Shown here: positions 54,545-64,000 of the stretch, piece after piece
Layout of the letters: the number at the start of each line of letters is the position of its first letter
Position numbering within the stretch: position 1 is the stretch's first letter
NCBI GenBank assembly: GCA_964017235.1
Contig: OZ024934.1
Location: 78,830,706 to 78,894,705 of the forward strand
Reading direction: 5' to 3'
From: Sabellastarte sp. h YS-2021
Lineage: Eukaryota > Annelida > Polychaeta > Sabellida > Sabellidae
Length of the DNA: 64,000 bases
Made by a program: the position numbers and the translations under genes
Notes under the pieces: generated by a model
Told to the model about the DNA's origin: nothing
Databases searched by the model: none
The model's input: the letters and a program-made list of their open reading frames with translations, nothing else

Positions 54545-54862
54545 AAAACAAGAATCGTCGATCCTGGTCTGGGGAAGTCTGAGGAGGCCTGAGGATGCCG
54601 GGACTTAATTGTGTGTTAGTCGGGGCTCCTGGGAGCCGGTCGGTTTGTCTGCGACAGGATCGCGGTTGAAACCGACCAGAAACGTGGCTTAGTCGGTTCT
54701 TAGTCCCAGACCAGTCGGGGACTGTCTGGGGCCGCCTGAGGCATCATGAGGCTTCCTGGAGACGATCTGTACTTAATCCCAGACTTCCAAACCGACCCAG
54801 TATTCCCGCCCATTTTTGCTTTTTTTTCACTGACCCTCCACGATTAAGGGTCCCAGACAGGA
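54545..54862. promoter_or_regulatory. Harbinger right subterminal motif cluster
   Basis: Repeated GTCTGGGG, CTTAGTC, CCCAGAC, GACCGGTCGG-like and AACCGACC words mirror those of the left end. This region is also upstream of the transposase start at 54463, so it may hold its promoter. Confidence 0.6.
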
Positions 54863-54894
54863 TCGGGGCTTAATCCTTTGGTGGAACAGGGGCA
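54863..54894 (-). repeat. Harbinger right terminal inverted repeat
   Basis: The reverse strand reads TGCCCCTGTTCCACC, then GGATTAAGCCCCGAT. It is followed by TTA at 54895. Confidence 0.8.
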
Positions 54895-54897
54895 TTA

Positions 54898-55756
54898 GTA
54901 TCTCAAAATGTACATTGTTGTTGATGTACAATCCAAATTATTACACATGAAAGAAGTTTTGTTTACTCAAGTAAGATGAGAAAAAACGATAGTTCTATAA
55001 TTTAGAACATTCAAACATAGATGGTAATTTATCTAATTGCAGTTTGTTATATATCTCTAACATGATACACTGTGGTTGAAATGAATTTTGCTCAAAAATG
55101 TTGTGGATTAATCTTCATAGGAGATAATTCTAGAATACAAAATGTGAAGTAGTGATTCTTTCTATGAGTCTTTTCTCCAGGAGACAATCTTTCCAGGAGG
55201 CATTTTCCTTGATTCAAAATTTACAGACAAATAAGCACAATGAATAAAAGTCTTAAGAAACCCTAAAAACTTCAACACAAAATAAAACAAGTAAGTTATT
55301 CTCCAGTTTCTAGTACTTTCAATGTACACAAAAATAAAAGCCTGCTGTCTTAAAATAAGCACAGATCAATATTGAAACATGAAACACTCACCAAAAAAGA
55401 TTATCCACAGCATGAATATTGTCATGTGAACAATCTAAATTTTTCTGGAAAGTGCTTTCTGTAAAGTCACATATCCATATTTTATCCATTATCCTTATCC
55501 ATGGTTAAATTTTGTGGCGGTCAGATTATATTCAAACTTTTCAAGCTTTAGCCAAAATTATATTTTCTTACAAAGGAAAACCAGTGTTACACATAGTGAA
55601 GTAATATTATTTGTATATTGACCATAGAACTAATTTAGTGAAAGCCACATTTGGTATGCACACCAAAGAAAACATTGCAAATAATGTCCAGGTTGATCAT
55701 TTGGTAAAAGGTGTTGAATTATTGAATTAATAAATTGGTTTCAATTCACATGGTTT
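54898..55756. other. Intergenic, nothing recognised
   Basis: AT-rich flank of the Harbinger insertion with no ORF of note. Confidence 0.5.
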
Positions 55757-55860
55757 TATTATTGATAATAGCCTCGCAGGGCTTCCATTATGTAAACTTA
55801 ATGGTTCTTTGGCCTGTTTACATAATGGAGCGCTACTTGGTCATTATATATATAATAATA
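55757..55860. repeat. Fold-back, ~42-bp imperfect arms
   Basis: TATTATTGATAATAGC and TTCCATTATGTAAAC at the left pair with GTTTACATAATGGA and ATTATATATATAATAATA at the right. GCCTCGCAGGGC adds a small inner pairing. Confidence 0.65.
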
Positions 55861-55945
55861 CAGCTGTTCCATCATGGTGATTGACCTCATCGATTGGCTT
55901 ACGATCCTGAAACTTTGTCATTCGGGAGGCAATTGGAATGCTGAT

Positions 55946-56171
55946 TTATTTATTTGGGGTTTTACATCGCTTTCAACAGTGTACAGGTCATATCACGACG
56001 GGTAGTTGGAAGGGAAGAGGAAACCAGTACATACATTTTGTTGGGGTTCTGTACTGTAAACTACTGACCAACAGCAACTACCAGCTTTCCCACATGAGGC
56101 CGTGTCGGGAACCAAACCCCAGCCTCAGAGGTTGGAGGCGAGAGTGTTACCACTCTGCCACCGTGACCCCT
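55946..56171 (-). mobile_element. tRNA-derived SINE with 16-bp target duplication
   Basis: Reversed head GGGGTCACGGTGGCAGAGTG-GTAACACTCTCGCC has a clear A box (TGGCAGAGTGG). GGGTTTGGTTCCCG fits a B box. The shared body GGGAAAGCTGGTAGTTGC and a TTTATTTATT-side tail complete it. Flanks CAATTGGAATGCTGAT (55930-55945) and CAATTGGAATGTTGAT (56172-56187) differ at one base. Confidence 0.88.
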
Positions 56172-56187
56172 CAATTGGAATGTTGAT

Positions 56188-58364
56188 AAACCCAATGGGA
56201 ATGTTCGTAGACCATTCGGGAACATATCATGATCGGTGTTTCCAATCATATTAAACTGTTTAAGATTCTCAGAAATTCTTATCAGATCTTCCATTCAGGA
56301 AGCCATTACAAACGCATCTTAAACTTATTATACCAGTTATAAGTCACCTTAATGATTTTGCAGTAATCTTAAACCTACCTTAACATTTGCAAAACAATGT
56401 GTTCCATCTTAAGTTGATCCTTCAGGTGTGTAAACCAATCAGACAGATTGGAAAACTTTGGCCAAAGTTTTCAGGAACCTATCGAAAGGCTTCTTGAATC
56501 AGTCACAACATCAATCAGAAAGCTTGCAGGAACATTTTGGAAATCTATCCTAAACTACACACATGGGTCATAAATGGTTTGATTTTTTTTTCTAATGGGG
56601 AGGAAGGTTTACAATCTGATCCTCATAATGCAACAACCCTATAAAAAATGCTAATGTTCCTGATATCTAAAGCATTGTTACCATAGACCCAATCTTGAAT
56701 GAAATATAGAACCAATCTGAATAGCTTTGACTTATGTATGCACATATTGCCGAAAATTCAAATAAACAGTTCTGGATTAGGATCCCGGATCATTTTGAGG
56801 GGAGGGCAGTGTCACATCTTGTCTGAAAATGTGACCCTAATCTCATGAATATGCATAGGTATGTCCAGACAAGGAAACAGACAAACAGACCATTTTGTAA
56901 CTCTGGTCATTTCAAAATGGTCACAAAAAATATCTGGCCATTTAAAAATCTCTAGTGATTTTCATTTGGCCAGGGTGCATAAATCCGAGTTAGCCTTTAA
57001 AAGTTTACCTGAGTAGGCAATTGGTGAAGTAAGTAGCCTTAATTAAGATTGATATTTTCTTCAACTTGAAAGGATTTTTAAGAGTAGGCAATTAGTGAAA
57101 TGAGCTGCTAGAATAAAGCTGAAATCTTAAATTATTTCTTTTGATTTTAAAGCGTTTACTTAATAGTGAATTAATAAAAGCTCCTTTTGAATTATGTCTA
57201 CTGACTTTAAAAAATTGACAAAAACAATTAAGGTGGTTTTGAGATGGCCAACTGCTTTATTTGGCCAAATGGCCAAGCCAGTAAAATAGTCATGGCTATT
57301 TCGTAATGCCAGGCACACTGAAAAAGTGCTCATAGGTAAGTAGTTTAATTCATCCCAAACATATGGCTACCATTACTAGTCTTTCAATTTGCAGGAACAG
57401 AACTATGGAAAATTATGTGAAACATAAACGCCCCCGACAAGGCTAGCATCTGTAGATATCTGCAAAATAGATATCAATTCAGCTGTTTGGATAGCTATAT
57501 CACTGAAAATACAGAAACAGTCTGTAAAGTTGAATGACATTATATCCTTTTATTTAAATCCCCAAGACTAGAATATTTCATTAACTGAATTACTGAAGCA
57601 AGTGTAAAGCATGATACCACGCGATTCACAGTGTAAATTCGGCATTTAAAGATTCCTTCAAGCCCCCTTAAATGTATCAACCTGATAAATCTTATGTAAA
57701 CATGTTACCTTAATGTGTTTGGGTTGACTGTGCTTTTATGTACTTCTACAGATCATGCAGGAACTAATAACGAACAATTGTTTTATGTATTCGTGTTTTT
57801 TTTAATATTTCGCGTGTAATATAAATCATTACGTTATGCAACAATAACATCAACAAAAACACAACAAACATTTTACCAAGCAAGGAATTATTTTTCATAT
57901 ATCAACTTAACATGTGTTTCCATATAACCGTATACCAATACCTGGCTGGTAAATTTTGCTTTTATTAATACCGCATTACACTAACTGAACTATGTGACAT
58001 GAGCTAGTATGCATACTCAGGATTGGGGAAATTACCTCAGTCAAAGAGATTTTGTTTTCAAGTATATTTGTCTGCCTGTTTGTGTTCAGGATTACTCCAA
58101 AACTAATGAAATTTATTATTTGGGTAGGGCTTGACTAAAGGAAGAAGAAGAAGAAATTAAAGGATCCGGATCTTAGCCTGCATTCTAAAAAATCCCAAAT
58201 TTTCAATGACCCTATTTTCAATGGTTTGGGGATTGTAGTTGAGATTACTCCACATAAAAAAAATTGAATTGATCATTCAGAAATTTGAAATGTGTGATAT
58301 GGTGGTCTAACCAAAGAAAAATTCATTAGATTTCAGGTAAGATTTTGATCATATTCTGCATCTT
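56188..58364. other. Intergenic, no gene recognised
   Basis: AT-rich, with a GAAGAAGAAGAAG run near 58140. No coding region or structured RNA was seen. Confidence 0.5.
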
Positions 58365-58725
58365 CAGCTCTCTTGGCAGAGGTATGCACTCCTTGAGTGT
58401 CCATTGTACATATACACAACAGGTTTCTTAAAACATTATACATAAACTAGATCTCCATTATAGCACATACCTGCATCAAGGCATATAATAATAATAAATG
58501 GGAAAATCCAGATTATATATACTTTTTTGTTGTATCCAGACGGTGATCTAAATGACTCTCAAAGTATAATGGAGTCTATGGGTGACCAAGACCCATCTTC
58601 TGATTTTTTTCCAGGAAAATCCAACAACAAGTGGTATTTGTGTAATCCTACTAACAAACAGACAAATGGACAAACAGTCATTAAAATAATGCATGTACCT
58701 CCTTGTCATAGGCAAGGTTGAGGTA
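58365..58725. repeat. Dispersed repeat, copy of 41783-42005
   Basis: It begins CTCTTGGCAGAGGTATGCAC, a phrase typical of a widespread invertebrate repeat. It ends with GACCAAGACCCATCTTCTGA, AACAGACAAATGGACAAAC and ACCTCCTTG. The ORF at 58527 is part of this repeat. Confidence 0.65.
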
Positions 58726-59094
58726 AATATATACTTTATTTTACAGCAAATAAAATATATTAACCAAGCAGCAGAAATATAGCAACAATAATAATTAATT
58801 ATGTAAGGGAGAAGTTTTTGTAAGTAGTTTCTTATTTACTCTCAGAATTCCTCTGCGTTTCTTTGAGGACTACCTTTCAGGTTGTTTTGCCTTCAGGTAT
58901 TTTATACTCAGCAGCTGTCAGTACAGGACTCAAGGTGTTATTTAATCCATCCGAACTGCACAAGTACAGCCCCTACAGACTGACACCACCCTAAGTGAAT
59001 GGCAGAATCTAAGGGATAATAATTTATTAACATCCTTCAGATTTTGATGATACAAACCAATAACAGAGGATCGTCAATTTTAGTGGTTATCCTT

Positions 59095-59192
59095 GTCACA
59101 ATGTATCTTGTATCTCCCTGCAACTGGGATTAAACCAATGTTCTCTGTGTTCCCAGACGAGTGTGTAACCCACTAGGCCACACAGACAGATG
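59095..59192 (-). mobile_element. tRNA-derived SINE head
   Basis: Reversed: CTGTCTGTGTGGCCTAGTGG then GTTACACACTCGTCTGGGA, with ATTGGTTTAATCCCAGTTGC as a B-box-like part. The SINE body beyond it is not clear, and no target duplication was found. Confidence 0.6.
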
Positions 59193-60779
59193 AATATCTA
59201 TAGTAGTATGACATATGGAAATACATGATTATAAATGAACAAACAAGTAGCTGTCCATTGGCTAGGTGGAAACACCCACTTAGAAACAGAATGCAATTGA
59301 AGAAGTACGCTTACTATATCTTGCCTTTAGCCATAACCTGAATAAATGCGAGTGGTAACTTTTTGTTTGTGACAAAACCTTTATGTGGAGATGAAATATT
59401 AAAACCACTTGTCATTCTAGGTTGAGTTGACTTCTGCATTCTTAAAAAAATGCTTTGAGACACTGCAAGATGACTTTTCTACTGTATGCCTGTTCAAATT
59501 ACAGAAAATGTGTTAAAAACGGCTAAAAAGAGGCAAAATTGATATGGAGGATGGGGCGGAGAGGAATATACTTTTTATTGTGTTTGTACTGTATCAGTTG
59601 AGTGTTTAGAGATTATGTATACACGACTGGAAGCAATTGTTACAGGTTCAGCTGGGTCATATCTAAGTGATGAAGACCTTTGTGGTATACAATCTTGAGT
59701 TGATTTTGTTCAGGATATACTAACGTAATGCTAATCTAGTCATAAAATGGGATTTTAAGGTAAATGTAGTGCATAAAATTATGCATACTAGTGACATAGA
59801 GTTCAAAATAAAATAACTGACCATCAAAGAGGGATTTACACTAGATAAACCCTTGAATAGAAGGCATAGGACTTATATAAATAAAAATATTACAGTAACA
59901 ACAGGATCAATTGATACTGTTTTATGAAATTACTCTGGAGAAATACTGTTGCAAATTAATATTTTGCAATGGACTAGTTTTCATGACACCATAAATGAAA
60001 AGTGTGTTACACAGAGCAGTTTTGTTAGACATCACATTAATATCTATCATTCCTTGTAGATTAATCTCCATTTTTCATGGTGTCATGTGATGGAAACTGT
60101 TTAGCCAATCAAAGGGGTTTTTACATAAATAGAATAGCTGTGGAGAATATTGGATTCTATTGGAATACAATTCGTTGTGCCATCAATACATTGGAGATAG
60201 TACATTTGTTACAATGAAAACTAGCAGCTATTACAATCCAATTTGTAAAGGCATATGGTTGTGTAGAAAAGTGTGAGGTGTTTGTGGCACCAATTTGTGG
60301 TTTTATGGTGAAGTAATAACTGCCAAAGGATTGACCAAACGTGTAGGCTGTGGTTTATGTAATTTGCTTTATTATATGATGCTTAGAAATGATTACTTGG
60401 TCAATGGAGTTTATCATTACAGAGGAATATATTATTGTATATATGTGATAAAACTGTGGCTAATTATGTGCTATTTAACCAAGTACCATCCTCTTAGTTG
60501 CACTTAACAATCACAAGTGCCCTTGTCTGGAATATGGAACCAGTTTTGAAATAGGGATTCAATATGTTTTATCCTCATTGATTTGACACCATCATAAGGA
60601 TATGTTGTTGGGGTGAATATGTTGGTAGTACTGTTGATTCTTTCAGGTAAGAAATTACTGTCTATGTATTTATTTGTTTTTTTGTGATGAATTAACCCCA
60701 GTTCAAACTTCTAACTTGCTAATTCACAAAGGCTAAAAAAACCCTTCAGTTTCATTTATTTATTGTGTTCATTTCATTT
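59193..60779. other. Intergenic, no gene recognised
   Basis: AT-rich. A modest inverted pair (TTCATGACACCATAAATGAAA with CCATTTTTCATGGTGTCATG, about 59980-60090) may be a decayed fold-back. The ORF at 60295 has no motif. Confidence 0.45.
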
Positions 60780-61165
60780 ATCCATAGATAAATGCTCTGA
60801 GCAGTTGCTCCTACAGTACCAGGCATAGTCACCCTGATCGTCAATTCCTGGCAGTCCCTCCTTTCCACTCTCTTCACTCTACAAGTTAGTCAAACACTTT
60901 GACAATAGCATTGTTTTTGATGTTTGTAAGATCTGGTATGAACTTCCCAACAATATACAGAATGCCACATCTATTTCCTCCTTCAGAAAAAAAGTTCAAA
61001 ACTTACCTGTTTGCAAAAGCTTTTCTGACATAGCCATCTCGTCACCCTCATGTCTTCTCTGATATGACTTGGGTATGTCACTGGACCCATGACTATTCAA
61101 TCTGTGCTTAACTATACCTTAGGGCCTATTAATAAATGGAGATTAAGCGCTATAAAAGTCCGTAT
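60780..61165 (+). pseudogene. CR1/L2-like LINE 3' fragment
   Basis: Plus-strand reading gives WYELPNNIQNATSISSFRKK, the family C-terminus. The tail GGAGATTAAGCGCTATAAAA-GTCC follows. It is the opposite orientation of the copies at 21455 and 35431. There is no intact ORF. Confidence 0.75.
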
Positions 61166-61344
61166 TAGATTAAATTCAACACACTGCATCTTTGGTACAT
61201 ATTTAAATGAAAATTATATGGTGATAATCAATGCAACTTGGATCAATTTTGTATGTCAAAGATGATGAACTTTGTGGACCAAGAAATGATTAACTACTTT
61301 GTACTACAAACTAACTACTTTGTTAGGTTCTCATAACCTTACAA

Positions 61345-61512
61345 TGAAGATTTGGAGTTTTACACCCCATTGGACTGCTAGGACTGTACCATATCGGACC
61401 TTCAATAAATCCAACAAATTTGCCATGGGTAGGGTTCAAACCCACAATCACAGAGATGAGATCCAAGTAATTGGATACCAAGCCTGTGAAACCAGTAGAC
61501 TATTGAGGCCTT
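61345..61512 (-). mobile_element. tRNA-derived SINE, probable
   Basis: Reversed: GTCTACTGGTTTCACAGGCT, then GTGGGTTTGAACCCTACCC. The second is a near-ideal B box (GGTTTGAACCC). The A box is weaker than in the other SINEs. Confidence 0.5.
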
Positions 61513-62273
61513 ATTGTTGAACTGTATACCAAATACCAAACATTAACCTTGCTGAAGGCTCAAGTTACTTTGCAGTTAGGGAACATTTTCAGTTCAGATA
61601 ATGGAGTTTTAGTTTCTATAATGTACTCGTACGTATACTGACTTTTACAGGAGCATACAACTAAGAGAAATAAAGTTCTATCTCTTAACAAGTATGAGTG
61701 CTTTATGAATACCAAATATATGTGTGCATGTTTGAAAAGATATCATGCAAATTTGAGCCTTAAGCAAGGCTAACCAAACACATGATAGTTAAAGTTTTAT
61801 TGCAATTGACAAACTTAAGCTGGAAATTTCTCAGAAATCAAAATAGGATTTCCTGTACTGTCACCTTTAATTTAACATTCGTGTCTGGCAATGTCTTGAA
61901 GATAGTTACTACCAGTTGGGGATCCATACAGGTTTCATTTTATCTAATGTATTAGGTGTAGTTTGTGACCCTTGGTCTGACTGACAGTGCAGCTAGCATG
62001 TGGTATTAATAGCTTCAGTTGTAAATCTAAACATGTCAGTGTAACTTTAATAACTGTATCTATTTCAAGTAAGCACTTTAAGGTGTAAAGCGAACTGTTT
62101 TTTAATATGTATTTTTTGATGAGAGGAAATTGTCTTAAAATACCTAGTACACCATCCACACCTTCCCAATAAGATATCCTGCCCAGTGTACTCCTGTTTA
62201 AGGGTAGACCTTTGAAGACTAAAAACTGCAGATATAATCTGCTTGTTTTGGAATCTCTCAGAGAAAACTCCCT
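61513..62273. other. Intergenic with one dispersed repeat
   Basis: The dispersed repeat shared with 23020, 33285 and 40780 lies at about 61600-61780. No gene was seen. Confidence 0.5.
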
Positions 62274-62860
62274 GGGGCCGATTTCACGAACGGACTTAAG
62301 CCTGATTTTCGGCTTAACTTTAAGATTTTGGTCTTAAATTCTGTCAAAAATGTGTTAAGTCAGCGGGCTTAGATTTAGTGGATTTCACAAAGGGGCTAAG
62401 CCCATGGATTTGCTAAGTCAGTGGACTTAGATTTAAGTCTGGTTGGTAGTGGGCTTAAATTTTGTAAAGAGGACTTAAATATGGCCGCCATAAACTTTTC
62501 TCCACTTCCAAATTTGAAATGGCTGTAAGTAAAGTATAATTACACAGATCACCTCACTAAAGTGGTCTTTTGAAAGTTTATATGTGGCAACAAGGTTTCC
62601 CATTTCCAAACAACCCTTTTCCTTAGATAAAATACATCAAATGAAGGATATATTATACCAATATTATATTTTGAATAGATATAAAAGGCCACATGACATA
62701 GAAAACCACTGTGATTATTTGATAAGCTTGGACTTAGCTAAGTCACCTTTGTGAAATCCATTTTAAGTCCCAGACCTAGTTAAGGCCAAAGTCTTAGATT
62801 TAAGTCCCTGACTTAGCCAATAAAGGGACTTAGTTTAAGTCCTTTAGTGAAATCGGCCCC
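62274..62860. mobile_element. 587-bp MITE with 26-bp TIRs and inner inverted repeat
   Basis: The TIR GGGGCCGATTTCACGAACGG-ACTTAA (62274-62299) pairs with 62835-62860 at 24 of 26 positions. A second, inner pair GGATTTCACAAAGG (62381) and CCTTTGTGAAATCC (62748) lies inside. GACTTA/TAAGTC words are dense throughout. No ORF. Confidence 0.9.
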
Positions 62861-63861
62861 TGGACTATTGAAATAATGTTTCTTTTATAATTTACTGTTT
62901 ATTCTAGCTATACATACAAACAATGTATATATACATTTCACAAGTACACTTCTTTTCATTATATACTTATCGAATTATGTAGTAGAAGGTACACTGTTAA
63001 ATATACTGTCATAGTACATGAAATACAAAGGCAATACATGTATTTACATATTCACTTCATTATTTTCAACATTAATTTCAATATATTGATACAGATCGGA
63101 AAAGTGTGAACTTAGCATAAACATCTCTGTTATTAATGTCCAATTTTATTACAGATGTAGAAAAAAGAAGATATTATTGACAAAGCATAACAGTTGATAC
63201 AACAATTTTTCCTTTATCATTCAAATAACAGGTATATATATATGTAAATAATGTTTTAATAAAGAAACACAATATGATTACTGAGAATGAAAAATAACAG
63301 ACGACTGTTTTTGAGTGGCGGGAAAATGACAAAAAGTAAAGTAGCACTTCTGTTTTCTCCACTAGAATTATAAAAAATATAACCATGCTCTCCTTTGTGT
63401 AAACAAAAGGGCGATAATATGGCAAAAGTTATATTAGATCTTTATGCTATTCTTCCCACACAGAAAAACGATCAAGGTGTTTGCTTTCTGGCTAAAACTT
63501 TAAAAGGTACACATAGAAATGTCAAGTTTCCAAACTTTTAAACAGTATGCTTTTAACCCCTCTTTTACTTTCCCACAATATCAAGGGTAGCCTTGCTGTA
63601 GACTGTATTTTGACATATTTTATTCTACAAAATACTTTAACTTGAACATTATTGTGAAGGTTAATGTCATTTAAATGGGAAGGTTTTTGTTCTATTTGCC
63701 TGTGTTATCCACAAAAAGCCACCTGGGTGCTGAGGTACTTATGCCATCTCTGTGATAGGAAAGCCCACTATAAATTATTCATCCACAACTGTATTACTGC
63801 TGCTGTATGTATACGTACATTATATAGCACTTGACATGTAGATATGAGGATGCTTAATAAC
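62861..63861. other. Intergenic, nothing recognised
   Basis: AT-rich. The 83-codon ORF at 63174-63425 is hydrophobic with no motif and looks like chance. Confidence 0.5.
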
Positions 63862-64000
63862 AGAAAACCACTGTGGTTATTTGATAAGCTTGGACTTAGC
63901 TAAGTCACCTTTGTGAAATCCATTTTAAGTCCAAGACCTAGCTAAGACCAAAGTCTTAGATTTAAGTCACTGACTTAGCCAATAAAGGGACTTAGTTTAA
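63862..64000. mobile_element. Partial second copy of the 62274 MITE, cut by window end
   Basis: AGAAAACCACTGTGGTTATT and the following ~120 bases match 62699-62838 almost exactly. The left part of the element is absent here, and the right TIR would fall beyond 64000. Confidence 0.85.

Larger units (their letters stand above)
46184..54894. mobile_element. PIF/Harbinger DNA transposon with nested LINE
   Basis: The left end TGTGGGTGTTCCACC (46184) and the reversed right end TGCCCCTGTTCCACC (to 54894) share TGTTCCACC, followed by GA(C/T)TAAG. TTA stands outside both (46181-46183 and 54895-54897), the target duplication typical of PIF/Harbinger. The cargo is a MADF-domain ORF (+) and a HARBI1-like transposase (-), the usual two-gene set. 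A 4-kb LINE lies inside. If the extra tandem end at 45533 is used, the element would be 651 bp longer. Confidence 0.88.

Noticed and set aside
59095..59192. Possible functional tRNA gene
   Set aside because: A- and B-box-like words exist, but no complete cloverleaf with a paired acceptor stem could be drawn. The SINE reading is more likely.

Overview
This is eukaryotic nuclear DNA, most likely from a lophotrochozoan animal and probably a bivalve mollusc. That placement is an inference. It rests on AT-rich introns, a HECT-type ubiquitin ligase gene split by short exons, and a dense mix of DIRS, PIF/Harbinger, L1/Tx1-like and CR1/L2-like elements, tRNA-derived SINEs and fold-back elements. No bacterial operon, CRISPR array or rRNA gene was seen.

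Region 1 (1-15003, + strand) is the 3' half of a UBE3B-like HECT E3 ligase gene. Ten coding exons join in frame and encode 415 residues, ending in the catalytic-cysteine lobe and a stop at 15001-15003. One intron uses a GC-AG splice pair. The introns hold tandem arrays, fold-back elements and duplicated segments. Region 2 (15004-23480) is 3' UTR and intergenic DNA with a SINE, minisatellites, a 210-bp tandem duplication, an insertion flanked by 20-bp direct repeats, and decayed CR1/L2-like LINE pieces.

Region 3 (23340-32690) is a nested stack. A minus-strand L1/Tx1-like LINE is split in its 3' UTR by an apparently intact DIRS tyrosine-recombinase retrotransposon (23481-29493). This carries a Gag-like ORF, RT/RNase H/methyltransferase-like ORF, and a Cys-rich plus tyrosine recombinase ORF. 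A 337-bp deleted DIRS derivative in the opposite orientation abuts it. Region 4 (32690-44970) is gene-poor, with CR1/L2 fragments, two SINEs with visible target duplications or insertion contexts, a nearly perfect 48-bp-arm hairpin, and G/C homopolymer tracts.

Region 5 (44970-54897) is a large PIF/Harbinger DNA transposon. Its left end is amplified in tandem (651-bp unit). It encodes a MADF-domain partner (+) and a HARBI1-like DDE transposase (-) tail to tail, each with one apparent frameshift. Its ends have matching inverted repeats and a TTA target duplication, and it is interrupted by a second, 5'-truncated LINE. Region 6 (54898-64000) is intergenic, with SINEs, a CR1/L2 fragment, a dispersed repeat, and a 587-bp MITE with 26-bp TIRs plus a partial second copy cut by the window end.

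The only host gene supported is the HECT ligase. Other coding capacity belongs to mobile elements. Coordinates of repeat edges are by eye and may be off by tens of bases unless a duplication or inverted repeat is named.
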